A stretch of DNA of 64,000 nucleotides from Methanosarcina sp. MTP4. GTDB lineage: Archaea; Halobacteriota; Methanosarcinia; Methanosarcinales; Methanosarcinaceae. Positions 8,395-18,203 of this stretch are shown piece by piece. How positions within the stretch are numbered: the first letter of the stretch is position 1; the number at the start of each line of letters is the position of its first letter. Position numbers and translations under genes: made by a program. The notes beneath the pieces were generated by a model. That model saw nothing but the letters and a program-made list of their open reading frames with translations. It made no database searches and was not told the origin of the DNA. The stretch lies in the NCBI RefSeq assembly GCF_000970045.1, contig NZ_CP009505.1, positions 4,116,808-4,180,807 on the forward strand, in the 5' to 3' direction.

Positions 8395-10017
8395 TCAGGT
8401 ACTTTCAAGTTCGGGCTCTTCCTCAAGGGTAGAAAAAGGTACAGCCCCCTGTTCAATGATAGTCTTGTACTGCAGATTGTACCCCAAAATTTTTGTGAAA
8501 AACTTCTTGTGCTTCTCAAGGTCCCAGAGTTCGAGCTGGCATTCTTTCCGGGCATGCATCTCAAGCACAACGGTGTCAGTTGAGGCGATATAAAAACGGA
8601 CATGGGAAATGACCCCTGTGTGGGAGCGGTCAAGGCCTTCGGCGATTCGAAGCAGGGCAGCCAGGATACGCACGCTTTTAACGGAACTTTTCTCTAGCCC
8701 TGCAAGGTTCGGGTGTTTTTTCTTGGGAGTACCTTTCCTGTGGAAATAGGCAAGATTGGCAATGATTTCGATTTCTTCGGGCTGGAAACCGGGAAGACTG
8801 CTCTCCCGGATTATGTGGTAGGCATGGGCCTGGTGGTTATCGTAGGAGAGAAACTTCCCTATATCATGCAGGGTTGCCCCGTACTCTAGCAGTTCCCTCT
8901 CTCCTTTCTCAAACTCGTAGATCCCCAGGGCCTGGGCACTGTCAAAGAGTTCCAGGGCCAGCCGGGTCACGGTATGGGCATGCTCTTCATCGAAATGACA
9001 GGCCAGGCCCAGCTGCATGATACTCCGCTTCCGGACCGACATCTGGGTGATCATGTAGGAAAATTCGCTCTTTGAAAGGTAATCAACAAGAAGCCCTTCC
9101 CTGAGTCCCCGCTTACTGACCCGGATTTCGGAAAGCCCCATTTCTTCCATAAGGGTCTCGATAATCGCAGCCCCGGCAATGATAATATCCGCTCTCTGGG
9201 AGTTGATCCCCGGGAACTTCCGGCGCTCTTCCAGAGGCAGGGCACACAGATCCCCGACTATTGTTTTCAGGTCTTCATACCCCAGGAGGTCATAGTTTTC
9301 CTGACCCGTTTTGTGCAGGTAGACAAAAGCGATCCTTGCAAGGTTTTCAATGGTCCCCGAACTTCCTACCGCACAGCTTATCCTGTACCTGGAAAGCTCC
9401 TTTATCACGAGCGCGGCTTTTCGCCGGATATGGGCCTTGATCATCCTGTAGCGCTCCATGGAAACCGGCCCTGTCTCGTCCGGAAGAAACATGTTTGTTA
9501 GGCGGATAGCTCCCAGGTTGAAGGAATGGAGGAAATAGTACTGTTTATCGCCCCCGACCGAGACCTCAGTGCTCCCACCTCCGATATCAATTAACAGAGC
9601 TCTGGAGTCCCCGAGCCGAAGCCCGCTCGAAACCCCCAGGTAAATAAGGCGGGCTTCCTCAATACCGGAAATCGGGCAGACTTCCAGGTTTGCCTCACTT
9701 TTCAGCATTTCGAGGAACTGGACCTTGTTACTGGCATCCCGGGTAGCCGAGGTAGCCACGGCTATGACCTCTTCAGCCCCGTAAGCCCGGGCAAGTTCCA
9801 CGAACTTCTTGCAAACAATGACCGCCCGTTGCATAGCTTCGGGCTGGAGGATCCTGTCAATGAATTCCTTATCCCCAAGCCTCACGGATTCTTTCTGTTT
9901 GGTCAGGGGTTTATAGGACCCGTTCGGGTTAATCCGGACCAGGAGAAGCCTGACCGAGTTTGTTCCAATGTCTATGAAAGCGACAACCCGACCTTCAGAA
10001 GGTTTTTCGGACTCCAT
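8395..10017 (-). CDS. ppx: Exopolyphosphatase, Ppx/GppA family
   Basis: This 540-residue enzyme should release phosphate from the ends of polyphosphate (or act on pppGpp, which is unlikely in archaea). The N-terminal actin-like ATPase fold shows VAFIDIGTNSVRLLLV (about 12-27) and LLIDIGGGSTEVSVGG (about 142-157). The C-terminal HD-type domain has an intact LHDIGK with His384-Asp385. The ATG at 10017 gives the normal length. It lies 260 bp downstream of ppk on the same strand, so the pair makes and breaks polyphosphate from one locus. Confidence 0.95.
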   Translation of the reverse strand: MESEKPSEGRVVAFIDIGTNSVRLLLVRINPNGSYKPLTKQKESVRLGDKEFIDRILQPEAMQRAVIVCKKFVELARAYGAEEVIAVATSATRDASNKVQFLEMLKSEANLEVCPISGIEEARLIYLGVSSGLRLGDSRALLIDIGGGSTEVSVGGDKQYYFLHSFNLGAIRLTNMFLPDETGPVSMERYRMIKAHIRRKAALVIKELSRYRISCAVGSSGTIENLARIAFVYLHKTGQENYDLLGYEDLKTIVGDLCALPLEERRKFPGINSQRADIIIAGAAIIETLMEEMGLSEIRVSKRGLREGLLVDYLSKSEFSYMITQMSVRKRSIMQLGLACHFDEEHAHTVTRLALELFDSAQALGIYEFEKGERELLEYGATLHDIGKFLSYDNHQAHAYHIIRESSLPGFQPEEIEIIANLAYFHRKGTPKKKHPNLAGLEKSSVKSVRILAALLRIAEGLDRSHTGVISHVRFYIASTDTVVLEMHARKECQLELWDLEKHKKFFTKILGYNLQYKTIIEQGAVPFSTLEEEPELEST

Positions 10018-10280
10018 TTATGATCACCTGTCAGACCTCACTGCCCTTTTACCTTTTCCCTGGGAAACCGAGTACTCCAAACTAAGTTTCATTACATTTA
10101 TCACATACTCTATTTGATATTTATTTTCCGGATTTTTTTCTTTATAAGGTGATAGTGCAACTCCTGAAACCCTGCCTGCCTGAAATAAATTTGAAAAAAG
10201 GATCTGGAGAAAGCAAAAAAGAGAACGGCAAAAAGAAGGGAGAAGATCTGAAGGTTCGAACTCCAGAAGGGCCAAACTTT

Positions 10281-12470
10281 TCAGCCCTTTTCGGGCTTGA
10301 TATCCCAGCATCCCCTGTGCTCGAGCATCCAGATCTGGGAATCGAGTTCTTCTTCTTCAGGCTGCATGTAGACTCTTTCCGACCTGCCGTTAGGGAGTAC
10401 GAGACGCGCCTTGATGTTGTCTTTCAGGTGGGTCCCCAGGACAACGTCCCGTATCAGGGGTATATATTCCTTTGCTATGGGAAAGACGACTTCAACCCTG
10501 TTATCCAGGTTTCGGGGCATGAGGTCGGCGCTTCCCATGAAGATTTCTTCATCTCCACCATTCCTGAAGTAGTAGACTCTGGGATGTTCCAGGAACCTGC
10601 CGACAATCGAAGTAACCCTGATATTTTCACTGAGCCCGCAGATCCCGGGCCTGAGGCAGCAGATTCCTCTTACCTGCAGGTCCACCTTTACCCCTGCTCG
10701 AGAGGCCCTGTAAAGTTCAAGGATGCACTGGTAGTCCACCAGGGAATTCATCTTGAAGATTATATGCCCGTTTCCTTCTTTTTCGTGCAGGTCGATCTCC
10801 CGCCGGATGCGTTCCAGAATCTGGTGCCTTAAGGTTTGGGGGGCGACCAGGAGTTTGGTATAGTGATCTTTTCTCGAGTAGCCGGTCAGGGCATTGAAAA
10901 GGTCCGAGACGTCCTTACCTATGAAAGAATCGCTTGTGAGGTAACCGAAGTCGGTGTAGAGTTTTGCAGTAACTGCGTTGTAGTTCCCGGTACCCAGGTG
11001 GGCATAGTAACGGATACCCTCTTTTTCGGCGCGGACCACCAGGCACATCTTGGAATGGATTTTCAGGCGCGGCAAACCATGGGCTACGTGGACGTTCTTG
11101 CGTTCGAGTTCTTTTGCCCATCCAACGTTGTTTTCTTCATCAAAACGGGCTTTGAGCTCTACCAGAACTGCGACCTGCTTGTTCCTATCCGCGGCTTTCA
11201 TAAGCGCCTGGATAATCCTGGAGTTGTCATCCACCCGGTACAGCGTCATCTTGATTGCCAGCACATCCGGGTCGTCGGCGGCATGTTCCACGAAATCGAT
11301 GACCGATTCGAAACTGTCATAAGGGTGGTAAAGCAGGACGTCTCCTTTTCTCAGGGCTGAAAAAATGTTTTCCTTATCAGCAAGCTGGGGATGCTTCCTG
11401 GGTTCAAGAGGTTCATATTTCAGCTCGGGACAGTCCAGTTTAGTAAGTTTCATGAGGCTTGAAAGGCCCAGGGGCGCAGCCAACCTGAACATCAGCGAAG
11501 GGGTAAGCTCCAGGTTCTCAAGCAGGATATCTGAAACACGTTCCGGCATGGTATAATCGGTCTCAAGCCGGATAGCGGACCCGAAATAGTTCCTCCCGAT
11601 CCGCTGCTGGACTGCAGTCAGGAGATCCTTGTCCCCGTCCTCGTCAAAACCAAGGTCCGCATCCCGCGTGATCCGGAAAGGATACGCCCCCAGGATATGC
11701 TGTCCCGGGAAGAGGAAATCCAGGTTTGCGGCGATAAGCTGTTCGAGCCAGACAAAACGCCCTTCTTTCAACTCATCAAGTTTCCGGCCGGTGGGCCATT
11801 CTTCGCCTTCTTTAGGAACCGGGATAAGCCTCGGGAAAAGGGGAGGAATCTTAACCCTGGCAAAGCGCTCCCCGTAATCAGGGTCGTCAATAAGTACGGC
11901 AAGGTTGAGGCTTAAGTTGGAAATATGCGGGAAAGGATGTCCGGCATCAAAACCAAGAGGGGTCAGTACCGGGAAAATGTTATTTTCAAAATAGTCCCTT
12001 AGCTTTTCCCGCTCCTTACTCGAAAGTTCGAAATAGTTGAAGACATGGACGTCCTTTTCTCTCAAAGCCGGCTGAAGGACCTCGTTCCAGCACTTATCGT
12101 GGCTGACAAGCTGTCTGAGAAGTTCTTCCCTGACAGCGCGGAGCTGCTCCAGGGCCAGTTCATCGGGTCGATCCTGCTTTGCCCCTTCAACAATCCTTTT
12201 CTGGACCCCGGAAACCCGGACCATGAAAAACTCGTCCAGGTTGCTTCCGAAAATGGAAAGAAACTTTACCCTTTCAAGCAAAGGGCTACGCTCGTCAAAA
12301 GCCTCCTCAAGCACCCTTTTGTTGAACTGGAGCCAGCTGTACTCCCGGTCCAAATACAAGCGCGGGTCACTGAGGTCAGGCATACCGGAGCTTTCCACCC
12401 GAGATCCTTCAACATTATCCGATAGTAACCTGTCAAAGTCTGCACACTGGATGGGGAAGTTACGCTCCAT
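10281..12470 (-). CDS. ppk: Polyphosphate kinase (PPK1)
   Basis: PPK1 polymerises the gamma phosphate of ATP into long-chain polyphosphate, reversibly, through a phosphohistidine. Visible motifs are YLDREYSWLQFNKRVLEEA near the start, SIFGSNLDEFFMVRVSG, the catalytic KIHSKMCLV with candidate phosphohistidine H472, YAHLGTGNYN, and the C-terminal SADLMPRNLDNRVEV segment. At 729 residues it is close to the bacterial length of about 690. I chose the ATG at 12470; a GTG lies three codons upstream. The family is common in bacteria and patchy in archaea, so ancient transfer is possible. Confidence 0.95.
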   Translation of the reverse strand: MERNFPIQCADFDRLLSDNVEGSRVESSGMPDLSDPRLYLDREYSWLQFNKRVLEEAFDERSPLLERVKFLSIFGSNLDEFFMVRVSGVQKRIVEGAKQDRPDELALEQLRAVREELLRQLVSHDKCWNEVLQPALREKDVHVFNYFELSSKEREKLRDYFENNIFPVLTPLGFDAGHPFPHISNLSLNLAVLIDDPDYGERFARVKIPPLFPRLIPVPKEGEEWPTGRKLDELKEGRFVWLEQLIAANLDFLFPGQHILGAYPFRITRDADLGFDEDGDKDLLTAVQQRIGRNYFGSAIRLETDYTMPERVSDILLENLELTPSLMFRLAAPLGLSSLMKLTKLDCPELKYEPLEPRKHPQLADKENIFSALRKGDVLLYHPYDSFESVIDFVEHAADDPDVLAIKMTLYRVDDNSRIIQALMKAADRNKQVAVLVELKARFDEENNVGWAKELERKNVHVAHGLPRLKIHSKMCLVVRAEKEGIRYYAHLGTGNYNAVTAKLYTDFGYLTSDSFIGKDVSDLFNALTGYSRKDHYTKLLVAPQTLRHQILERIRREIDLHEKEGNGHIIFKMNSLVDYQCILELYRASRAGVKVDLQVRGICCLRPGICGLSENIRVTSIVGRFLEHPRVYYFRNGGDEEIFMGSADLMPRNLDNRVEVVFPIAKEYIPLIRDVVLGTHLKDNIKARLVLPNGRSERVYMQPEEEELDSQIWMLEHRGCWDIKPEKG

Positions 12471-13012
12471 TACTACCACGCAAGAGTTGATTTTGTTCTT
12501 TCTTTAGAGCTATCCTTAACAACGTAAGATCACTGTTCATTTCATTAATTTTTAATATTTATGCTATTTTGTTATTGATGTGATACCGATGCAACAACGC
12601 CGAACCCACGGGTCCTGAAAAACCATCACAATTGAGGTTTCCCTATAAATCCAGATAAGGTTCAAAGCTTTAGTTGCCGGAACGACGAATTCCGGCTTGA
12701 TATGAGCAGCCGAAAACCGTCACACTCTCAGGAAACAACTTCCGGGATATATTAATCTTTTTTCTCAGGCCGGACAAAGCTTTCCGGTCGCCTGTTGAAA
12801 GGGAACCACATCTCAATGTAGTAATAGAAAATGGATTAAAAACAACCCCTATATAGGTTTTTGGTTCAACAAAAACCCCAGGAATACCCGGAATCTCCCG
12901 AGAAACGTGAAAGTATGTACTGATATATAGAACTAAAGATTTATAACATTATCTCTTAACAAAGAAGAAAAATAAAAAAAGATGAACAGAGAAGACTTTT
13001 AATGAAGCGGCT
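12471..13012. other. Spacer upstream of ppk
   Basis: No gene is seen in 540 bp. It carries the ppk promoter; on the minus strand a cataaatattaaa TATA-like element lies near 12555-12570. The middle (about 12600-12800) is less AT-rich but has no convincing frame. Confidence 0.5.
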
Positions 13013-15136
13013 TTACCCCCGGAATTTTCCTTTCAAATGTGCATAAAACTCCTGTTCTTTTCCTGAGGTTTTCCTGAAAAGGCGCTCCACAATCAGTTCG
13101 GGCGTACTTCTTGCCACATGGTTGTAGACCGGAGTCCTGTCCACGACCAACTCCAGGTTTGAGTCCAGGCCCTTTGCTTCGATCCCGTCCACCCGGACCT
13201 CAGCCTCCGTATCTTCCAGGATCAGCTCCGAGAGGTGAGAGACAAATATCCCAAGGCTTTGCTCGTTTCGGACAAGGTATTCAAGGATGCCCGCAATGAT
13301 CCTGGCCGAAGCCCCTGGCTCGGTGATGGACTCAAGTTCGTCGGCAAGTACCAGTTTCCCGGAACTTTCGGAGAGCACGGAGAACTGTTTAAGGGTGGTC
13401 TCGAAAGCCCCTGCGTCCAGAGTCCCTTTCGATTTCCCGAAATAGTAGAGTTCTTCGATGGGGCCGAGCTCAAGCTTTTTTGCAGGGGCAGGAAAACCCA
13501 TGTGCCCCAGAATAACGCACTGGGCAAGAAGTTCAAGCAGGGAGGTCTTGCCCCCGGAATTCACGCCGCTAAGGAGCACAACCCGGTTTTCTCCCGCGTC
13601 AGGGAAAAAACTTGCCTTTCCGACAGAATAACTGACAGGGTCAATTTCCCCATGCCTGGCTTTCAAAAAAAGGTTTTCCCCTTCCAGAAGCCCGATCCCT
13701 GCATCAGGTATCAGCTCCGGCATTTTCAGGGAAAAGTGCTCTGCAAAGCAGCCCACTGAAAAGCCCAGGTCAAATTCCAGGACTTCCCTGACGAGCTTTC
13801 CTACAAGCACCCCGTAAGCGGAAAGGACTTTTGCAATTTCCCTTTTCCGAGAAAGCCTTGCCTTTTCCAGCCCTCTGGAAAGTTTCTGCCTGAAGAGCTG
13901 GAGCTGGGCCTGGTCGGCCTGGAGGGGATAGGAAATCTCATCAGAGAAAAGAGAGTCCAGCAGCAGTTTTTCATGCGAAAGCAGCCCGAGCTTCCCTGCC
14001 AGTTCTTCCTTTACAGCTTCAAGCTCTTCCCTATAGAGTTTGTAGAGCTCCTTTGCCAGCAGGTCCTTGATTTCAATGCCCCCGCTTACGAGCTTGAGGA
14101 GGTCCTGCCCGCTAAGGGTAAGGGAACTCTCTTCAAGCGCCCGGTTCATCCGCAGGTTTGCTTCCTGTAGGGCAGTTGCAAGAACGCGGTCCAGCCCTTC
14201 AAGGGCGGCTCCCAGACGGTCCAGTTCCGGGTCAAACCCTTCTTTCGGCTTCCCGTCTTCCCCCAGCTTCGAAAGAGCGGTTTCGAGGGTTTCAAGCCCT
14301 TCTTCCGACATTTCCTCAAAGAAACTGAAATTACGGCTGCGAAGGACGGATACAACCTGCAGACAGGCCCGGATGCAGTCCAGGTTCCGGGCAAAAAAGG
14401 CAAGTTCCATTTCCGGTACTACCTGCCAGAATTCCACCTTTTCCGGGTCAGGGAAAAATTCGGGCTCAAGGTCCTCGGGCATGTCGAAGCCCAGGAAAGT
14501 GTTATCAAAAACGATCGTATGGGAATAGCCCCTGGCAAGGTCCACGAATTCGGAAAGGTTCTCCACGGCCTGGACCGGGAGAAAGGCCTGGAACCTCTCC
14601 TTTACAACCCCTAAAGTTTCCGGGTCTCCGGAGAGAATGATACGGTCTCTTGCCCGAAGGTTTCCGGGCACGGGCTTAAGCCTCCTGACCCTTGAGAGCA
14701 GACCCGGAAATTCCGAATCTCCGGAAAGGGAACGAGCAAGTTCGAGATACTCCTCCACGAAAACCCTTCTCTTCTCGATAAGGGCCCTGCGGGAAGCAGG
14801 GTAAGGATAAAAGAGGTTCATTTTGTCCCGGGCATGGGGCGTATGTGTAAAGCTTTTAACCAGTTCGAGCAGGCGGGAGTAGAGGTCTGTTGCCTCTTTA
14901 GTCTTCAAAAAATCGGAAATAGAGCAGTCTTCGGCCCTGGCTTTCGCATCCCTGGCAAGGGAAAGGGCAAAGTTATGGCTCACCCCGTTAACCTCGGAAA
15001 GCGCGGCAACGTCCCCTTCGAGAATTGCCCTGAGCGCCGCTTCTTCGGTCCCGAAATGTTCGATCAGCCTTTCGGCAACTCGTTCACCTATTCCAGAAAG
15101 TTCCTTTACACCTGAAAGCTGCTGAACAGACTCCAT
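13013..15136 (-). CDS. MutS-family ATPase with N-terminal helix-hairpin-helix
   Basis: This 707-residue protein joins an N-terminal helix-hairpin-helix region (KELSGIGERVAERLIEHFG, then LSEVNGVS) to a MutS-type ATPase. The Walker A motif GVNSGGKTS is at residues 524-532, the Walker B LVLADELES follows, and the signature region includes SITEPGASARI. The mismatch-recognition domain of MutS1 is missing, so it belongs with archaeal MutS-like proteins of the MutS2/MutS5 type. A role in recombination or branched-DNA handling is more likely than classical mismatch repair. The ATG at 15136 was preferred to a TTG two codons earlier. Confidence 0.85.
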   Translation of the reverse strand: MESVQQLSGVKELSGIGERVAERLIEHFGTEEAALRAILEGDVAALSEVNGVSHNFALSLARDAKARAEDCSISDFLKTKEATDLYSRLLELVKSFTHTPHARDKMNLFYPYPASRRALIEKRRVFVEEYLELARSLSGDSEFPGLLSRVRRLKPVPGNLRARDRIILSGDPETLGVVKERFQAFLPVQAVENLSEFVDLARGYSHTIVFDNTFLGFDMPEDLEPEFFPDPEKVEFWQVVPEMELAFFARNLDCIRACLQVVSVLRSRNFSFFEEMSEEGLETLETALSKLGEDGKPKEGFDPELDRLGAALEGLDRVLATALQEANLRMNRALEESSLTLSGQDLLKLVSGGIEIKDLLAKELYKLYREELEAVKEELAGKLGLLSHEKLLLDSLFSDEISYPLQADQAQLQLFRQKLSRGLEKARLSRKREIAKVLSAYGVLVGKLVREVLEFDLGFSVGCFAEHFSLKMPELIPDAGIGLLEGENLFLKARHGEIDPVSYSVGKASFFPDAGENRVVLLSGVNSGGKTSLLELLAQCVILGHMGFPAPAKKLELGPIEELYYFGKSKGTLDAGAFETTLKQFSVLSESSGKLVLADELESITEPGASARIIAGILEYLVRNEQSLGIFVSHLSELILEDTEAEVRVDGIEAKGLDSNLELVVDRTPVYNHVARSTPELIVERLFRKTSGKEQEFYAHLKGKFRG

Positions 15137-15203
15137 ATTCAAAACACTTTGAAAGGTTTATGAGGTTAGTTAATCAAAGGTATCGGTTAATCAAAGGTAT
15201 CGG

Positions 15204-16223
15204 TTAATCAATAAAAATGAGTGCAAGTTCCTCTTCGAGATAAGGGTGCATGGAAGCCGTATACCCGTGTGTGACCTCGCTGACATTATACATCGCCTTT
15301 GGCTCCCCTGCAAAAGAGAAAGTCCCAAGTGCCATTTCATGCGGGATCACGGTATCATTGAAAGAGTGCAGGAGCACGAACCTTGCCGGCGGGAGCTCGG
15401 AAAGATAGGTATCCGGGTCAATAGAACGGTAAAAACTGTAGACATAAGGGTCTTCTACCCGGGAAGGATCGATTTCTCCGGTGCCGTAGCCCGCGGTACT
15501 GATCCCTACCACTCCCCGCAGGGAGGGGGCAAGGGCGCAGGCAATAATCGCGAACCTGCCGCCGTTGCTTTCTCCGACGATGGCAAGCTTTTCAGGGTCG
15601 ATTTCCGGCTGGCCGGAAAGGACATCCGTGGCTTTCAGGGCATCGTAAACCATTTTGTATTCGAGAGGTTCGAGCCCGGCTTTGTAAAGTTCAAGGTCTC
15701 CTTCCGGGTTTATAGCTCCGAGATTGCGCTGGTCCAGGGTAAGAGTGGCGTATCCGAGCTTCGAAAGTTCCACTGCAAGGCCCTGTTCTTTTTCCTTGCT
15801 AATCCCAGCCCCGGGGAGCAGGACGATGCCGGGGGCGCCTGAAGAGTTTGCGGGAGAAGAGTCTGCAGGGGAAGAGCTTGCTGGAGAAGAGCCCGCGGGA
15901 ATTCTCAGAAGAGCGCGGACATTCTCGCCCCTGCTCTCAAAAGTAAGCAGTTTCAGGGAATCTTCGGATTCCGGGGCGTAAAGATCCTCGGTCACCTCAA
16001 CAGTGAACGCAGCTTCCCCTCTTTGGGGAAAAGAGAGGATTCCCTCTTCCGAAACGGTCCAGGTTGCCCCGGTGGCTTCGGAGTTTACAGGGTTGTACAG
16101 GACCCCGAAAATACCCACAAGTATGAAGAAAAAACCTAATAGAAAAATTACGGGTTTCGGAGCTTTTGCCCCTGAAGAAACGTGATTCGTTTTTTTGTTT
16201 TTCCCGGGAATTTGCTTGCTCAA
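15204..16223 (-). CDS. Membrane-anchored alpha/beta hydrolase
   Basis: A 339-residue protein with one N-terminal membrane segment (PVIFLLGFFFILVGIFGVLY, about 24-43) and an outward alpha/beta-hydrolase domain. The nucleophile elbow is GESNGG, the acid is likely in SFNDTVIPHE, and the His in EVTHGY. The oxyanion region is VLLPGAG. A Ser/Pro/Ala repeat (SSPASSSPADSSPANSS) lies between the anchor domain and the fold. The start appears to be TTG at 16223, as no ATG fits nearby. It follows sec61 beta by 26 bp and is probably co-transcribed with it. It should be an esterase or peptidase of the dienelactone-hydrolase type; the substrate is unknown. Confidence 0.8.
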   Translation of the reverse strand: MSKQIPGKNKKTNHVSSGAKAPKPVIFLLGFFFILVGIFGVLYNPVNSEATGATWTVSEEGILSFPQRGEAAFTVEVTEDLYAPESEDSLKLLTFESRGENVRALLRIPAGSSPASSSPADSSPANSSGAPGIVLLPGAGISKEKEQGLAVELSKLGYATLTLDQRNLGAINPEGDLELYKAGLEPLEYKMVYDALKATDVLSGQPEIDPEKLAIVGESNGGRFAIIACALAPSLRGVVGISTAGYGTGEIDPSRVEDPYVYSFYRSIDPDTYLSELPPARFVLLHSFNDTVIPHEMALGTFSFAGEPKAMYNVSEVTHGYTASMHPYLEEELALIFID

Positions 16224-16249
16224 GGGAACCCTGACCGGAAAAAATATGG

Positions 16250-16417
16250 TTACGGCCAGAAGCCGTTAGCCGCACTCAAGAATAATACTGCCAGTCCCAC
16301 AATGGCTCCGGCAATAAGCACCGTCTTGGGCTGGACCTGAATTGCATTTTTGTCCGCTTCGTAGTAGCGCATCAGCCCTGCGGAGGACTGAAGGCCGCTG
16401 CCTGATTTTTTAGCCAT
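16250..16417 (-). CDS. secG: Preprotein translocase Sec61 beta subunit
   Basis: This 55-residue gene encodes MAKKSGSGLQSSAGLMRYYE followed by a charged stretch and one membrane helix (TVLIAGAIVGLAVLFLSAAN), ending in GFWP. The layout (Gly/Ser-rich start, LMRYYE motif, single C-terminal membrane segment) is that of archaeal Sec61 beta, the small tail-anchored subunit of the SecYE channel. ATG at 16417, TAA at 16250. It heads a short operon with the hydrolase downstream. Confidence 0.93.
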   Translation of the reverse strand: MAKKSGSGLQSSAGLMRYYEADKNAIQVQPKTVLIAGAIVGLAVLFLSAANGFWP

Positions 16418-16685
16418 GAGTTAAACACCTTTATTGATCAATGGAAGGTCATTTTTGATGAATATCAGACGTTCGTATAAGGTAGATACAAACAATTGAA
16501 ATCAAAGTTGAGATCAAACAATTGAACTCGAACAATTGATATTTCTGCCAATTTTGATAATCATCAGGTAATTTACATTTATGATATATAAATCCAGCAG
16601 AGTGGATTCAGGGGGTGAACCCGGTAGAATAAATCCAAAAGAATGGATTCAGGAGGTGAAAGCCCGGAAAAGGGAAAAATGCCCC
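16418..16685. other. Spacer with paired small hairpins and sec61 beta promoter
   Basis: On the minus strand a tttatata element (16585-16592) may be the promoter for sec61 beta. Next to it lie two similar stem-loops, aatcca/tggatt at about 16590-16607 and 16634-16651. Each is followed by a cagg-ggtgaa-like motif. Confidence 0.5.
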
Positions 16686-17705
16686 TCAGACGCGCACCTC
16701 GTCCAGCAGGAAAGGCGGGTAAAACACTCCTTTCTCCGTGATGACCGCATTCACGTTTTCCATAGGGGTTGCATCAAAGGCAGGGTTGTAGACTTCCACA
16801 TCTTCGGGGGCTAGCTGTTCGGAGCCGAAGAAGCGAAGTTCGTCGGGGTCCCGCATCTCTATTTTCACACTGCCCTCCCAGCCCTTGAAATCAAAGCTGG
16901 AGACCGGGGCTGCAACGTAAAAGGGGATTTCATGCTCCCGCGCAAGCACTGAGTGGGTATAGGTCCCGATCTTGTTAAAGACGGCGTCCTGGGTGATCCG
17001 GTCAGCCCCTACGATCACCTTGTTTACAAGTTCCTGGCGCATTGCCCAGCCGGCCATGGAGTCCGTGATCAGGGTGACAGGAATTTTGTCCTGCATCAGT
17101 TCCCAGGTGGTAATCCGGCTGCCCTGGTTAAGGGGTCTGGTCTCGCAGGCAATGACCTTGATTTCCTTACCCCGTTCAACTGCGGAGCGTACCACGCCAA
17201 GGGCTGTGCCCCAGTCCACACAGGCCATCTTGCCGGCGTTGCAGTGCGTGAGCACAGTGTCCCCATCTTCCAGGAGTTTAGCCCCGTGTTTTCCTATCAG
17301 CTTATTGATATACACGTCTTCGTCGGCAATAGCCCGGGCCTCGTAAAGGGCAATGTCCCGGACCCCGGCGACATCATAAGCGTCCGACAAAGCATTCAGG
17401 ACCCTTTTTACGCCCCAGCCCAGGTTCACGGCTGTTGGGCGGGTTGATACTATGGCTTTTCCCGCCACCTTCAGGTCCCGCATTATGCTGTCCATATCCT
17501 TTGCGCTGCTCAGATAAGCTGCAAGAGCAATCCCGAAACCCCCGGCAGCCCCAAGCGCAGGCGCCCCCCGGACCCTGAGGCTCTTGATCGCCTCACAGAG
17601 GGAACTAAGGGTTTTGCATTCGATTACCCTGTACTCTTTAGGGAGCAGGGTCTGGTCCACAAGCATAACGGAATTGGACTCCTCATTCCAGTCAATCGTC
17701 CTCAT
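16686..17705 (-). CDS. mtnA: S-methyl-5-thioribose-1-phosphate isomerase (MtnA / aIF2B-like)
   Basis: This 339-residue enzyme should isomerise 5-methylthioribose-1-phosphate to the ribulose form in methylthioadenosine salvage. Family motifs are RVRGAPALG, RPTAVNLGWG, LTHCNAG (catalytic Cys), CETRPLNQGSR, TDSMAGWAM, VGADRI and NKIGTY. The close relatives eIF2B-alpha and ribose-1,5-bisphosphate isomerase share the fold, but the HCNAG and RPLNQGSR signatures favour MtnA. I chose the ATG at 17705; a GTG three codons upstream is open too. Confidence 0.92.
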   Translation of the reverse strand: MRTIDWNEESNSVMLVDQTLLPKEYRVIECKTLSSLCEAIKSLRVRGAPALGAAGGFGIALAAYLSSAKDMDSIMRDLKVAGKAIVSTRPTAVNLGWGVKRVLNALSDAYDVAGVRDIALYEARAIADEDVYINKLIGKHGAKLLEDGDTVLTHCNAGKMACVDWGTALGVVRSAVERGKEIKVIACETRPLNQGSRITTWELMQDKIPVTLITDSMAGWAMRQELVNKVIVGADRITQDAVFNKIGTYTHSVLAREHEIPFYVAAPVSSFDFKGWEGSVKIEMRDPDELRFFGSEQLAPEDVEVYNPAFDATPMENVNAVITEKGVFYPPFLLDEVRV

Positions 17706-18203
17706 GCAAATCACTGTCCGGTGTAAAAATTAATTTTGATGTCACTGTAAAGCTTGATTCTGCCTTAAAGCTGACTCCAGCCAAAAACCTCTGGCTTCCC
17801 TTTCAAACCCCACATCCGATAAAAAACTATTCAACTTTCGGTTCAATTTTCCAATAGACCTTTTCCCTTTTTTCAAAATAAAGAAATATTTTAATTCCCG
17901 GAGCCGGCAGAAAACTAAAGGTATTTATCGCAATAGTGAAAGACTTTTGGAAGGATTTATAATATAATTTTTATAAATAGTGATTGGACAGCGATTTTTA
18001 AATATGTATAAAATAAGTATGTATTTGGGGATATTCAGGGAAAGTTTGTATGAATTAATTTATAGAGTGACGATCTAAATAAGACAAGACTTAAAATTCA
18101 ACTAATCCAACTCAAATAAATTCAATTCAGCTAATTCAATTCAACTAAATTCAACTTCAAACAAATTAAGATAAGCAGGGTGTTCACCGGAGAGTAAACT
18201 TGT
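17706..18203. other. Spacer upstream of inositol-phosphate synthase
   Basis: No gene is seen. TATA-like stretches lie near 17957-17980. A run of related 'aattcaactaa' units covers about 18092-18165, ending 40 nt before the next start. Confidence 0.5.

Noticed and set aside
10024-10311. 95-residue minus-strand frame between ppk and ppx
   Set aside because: It overlaps the end of ppk out of frame, lacks a ribosome-binding site, and resembles no family.
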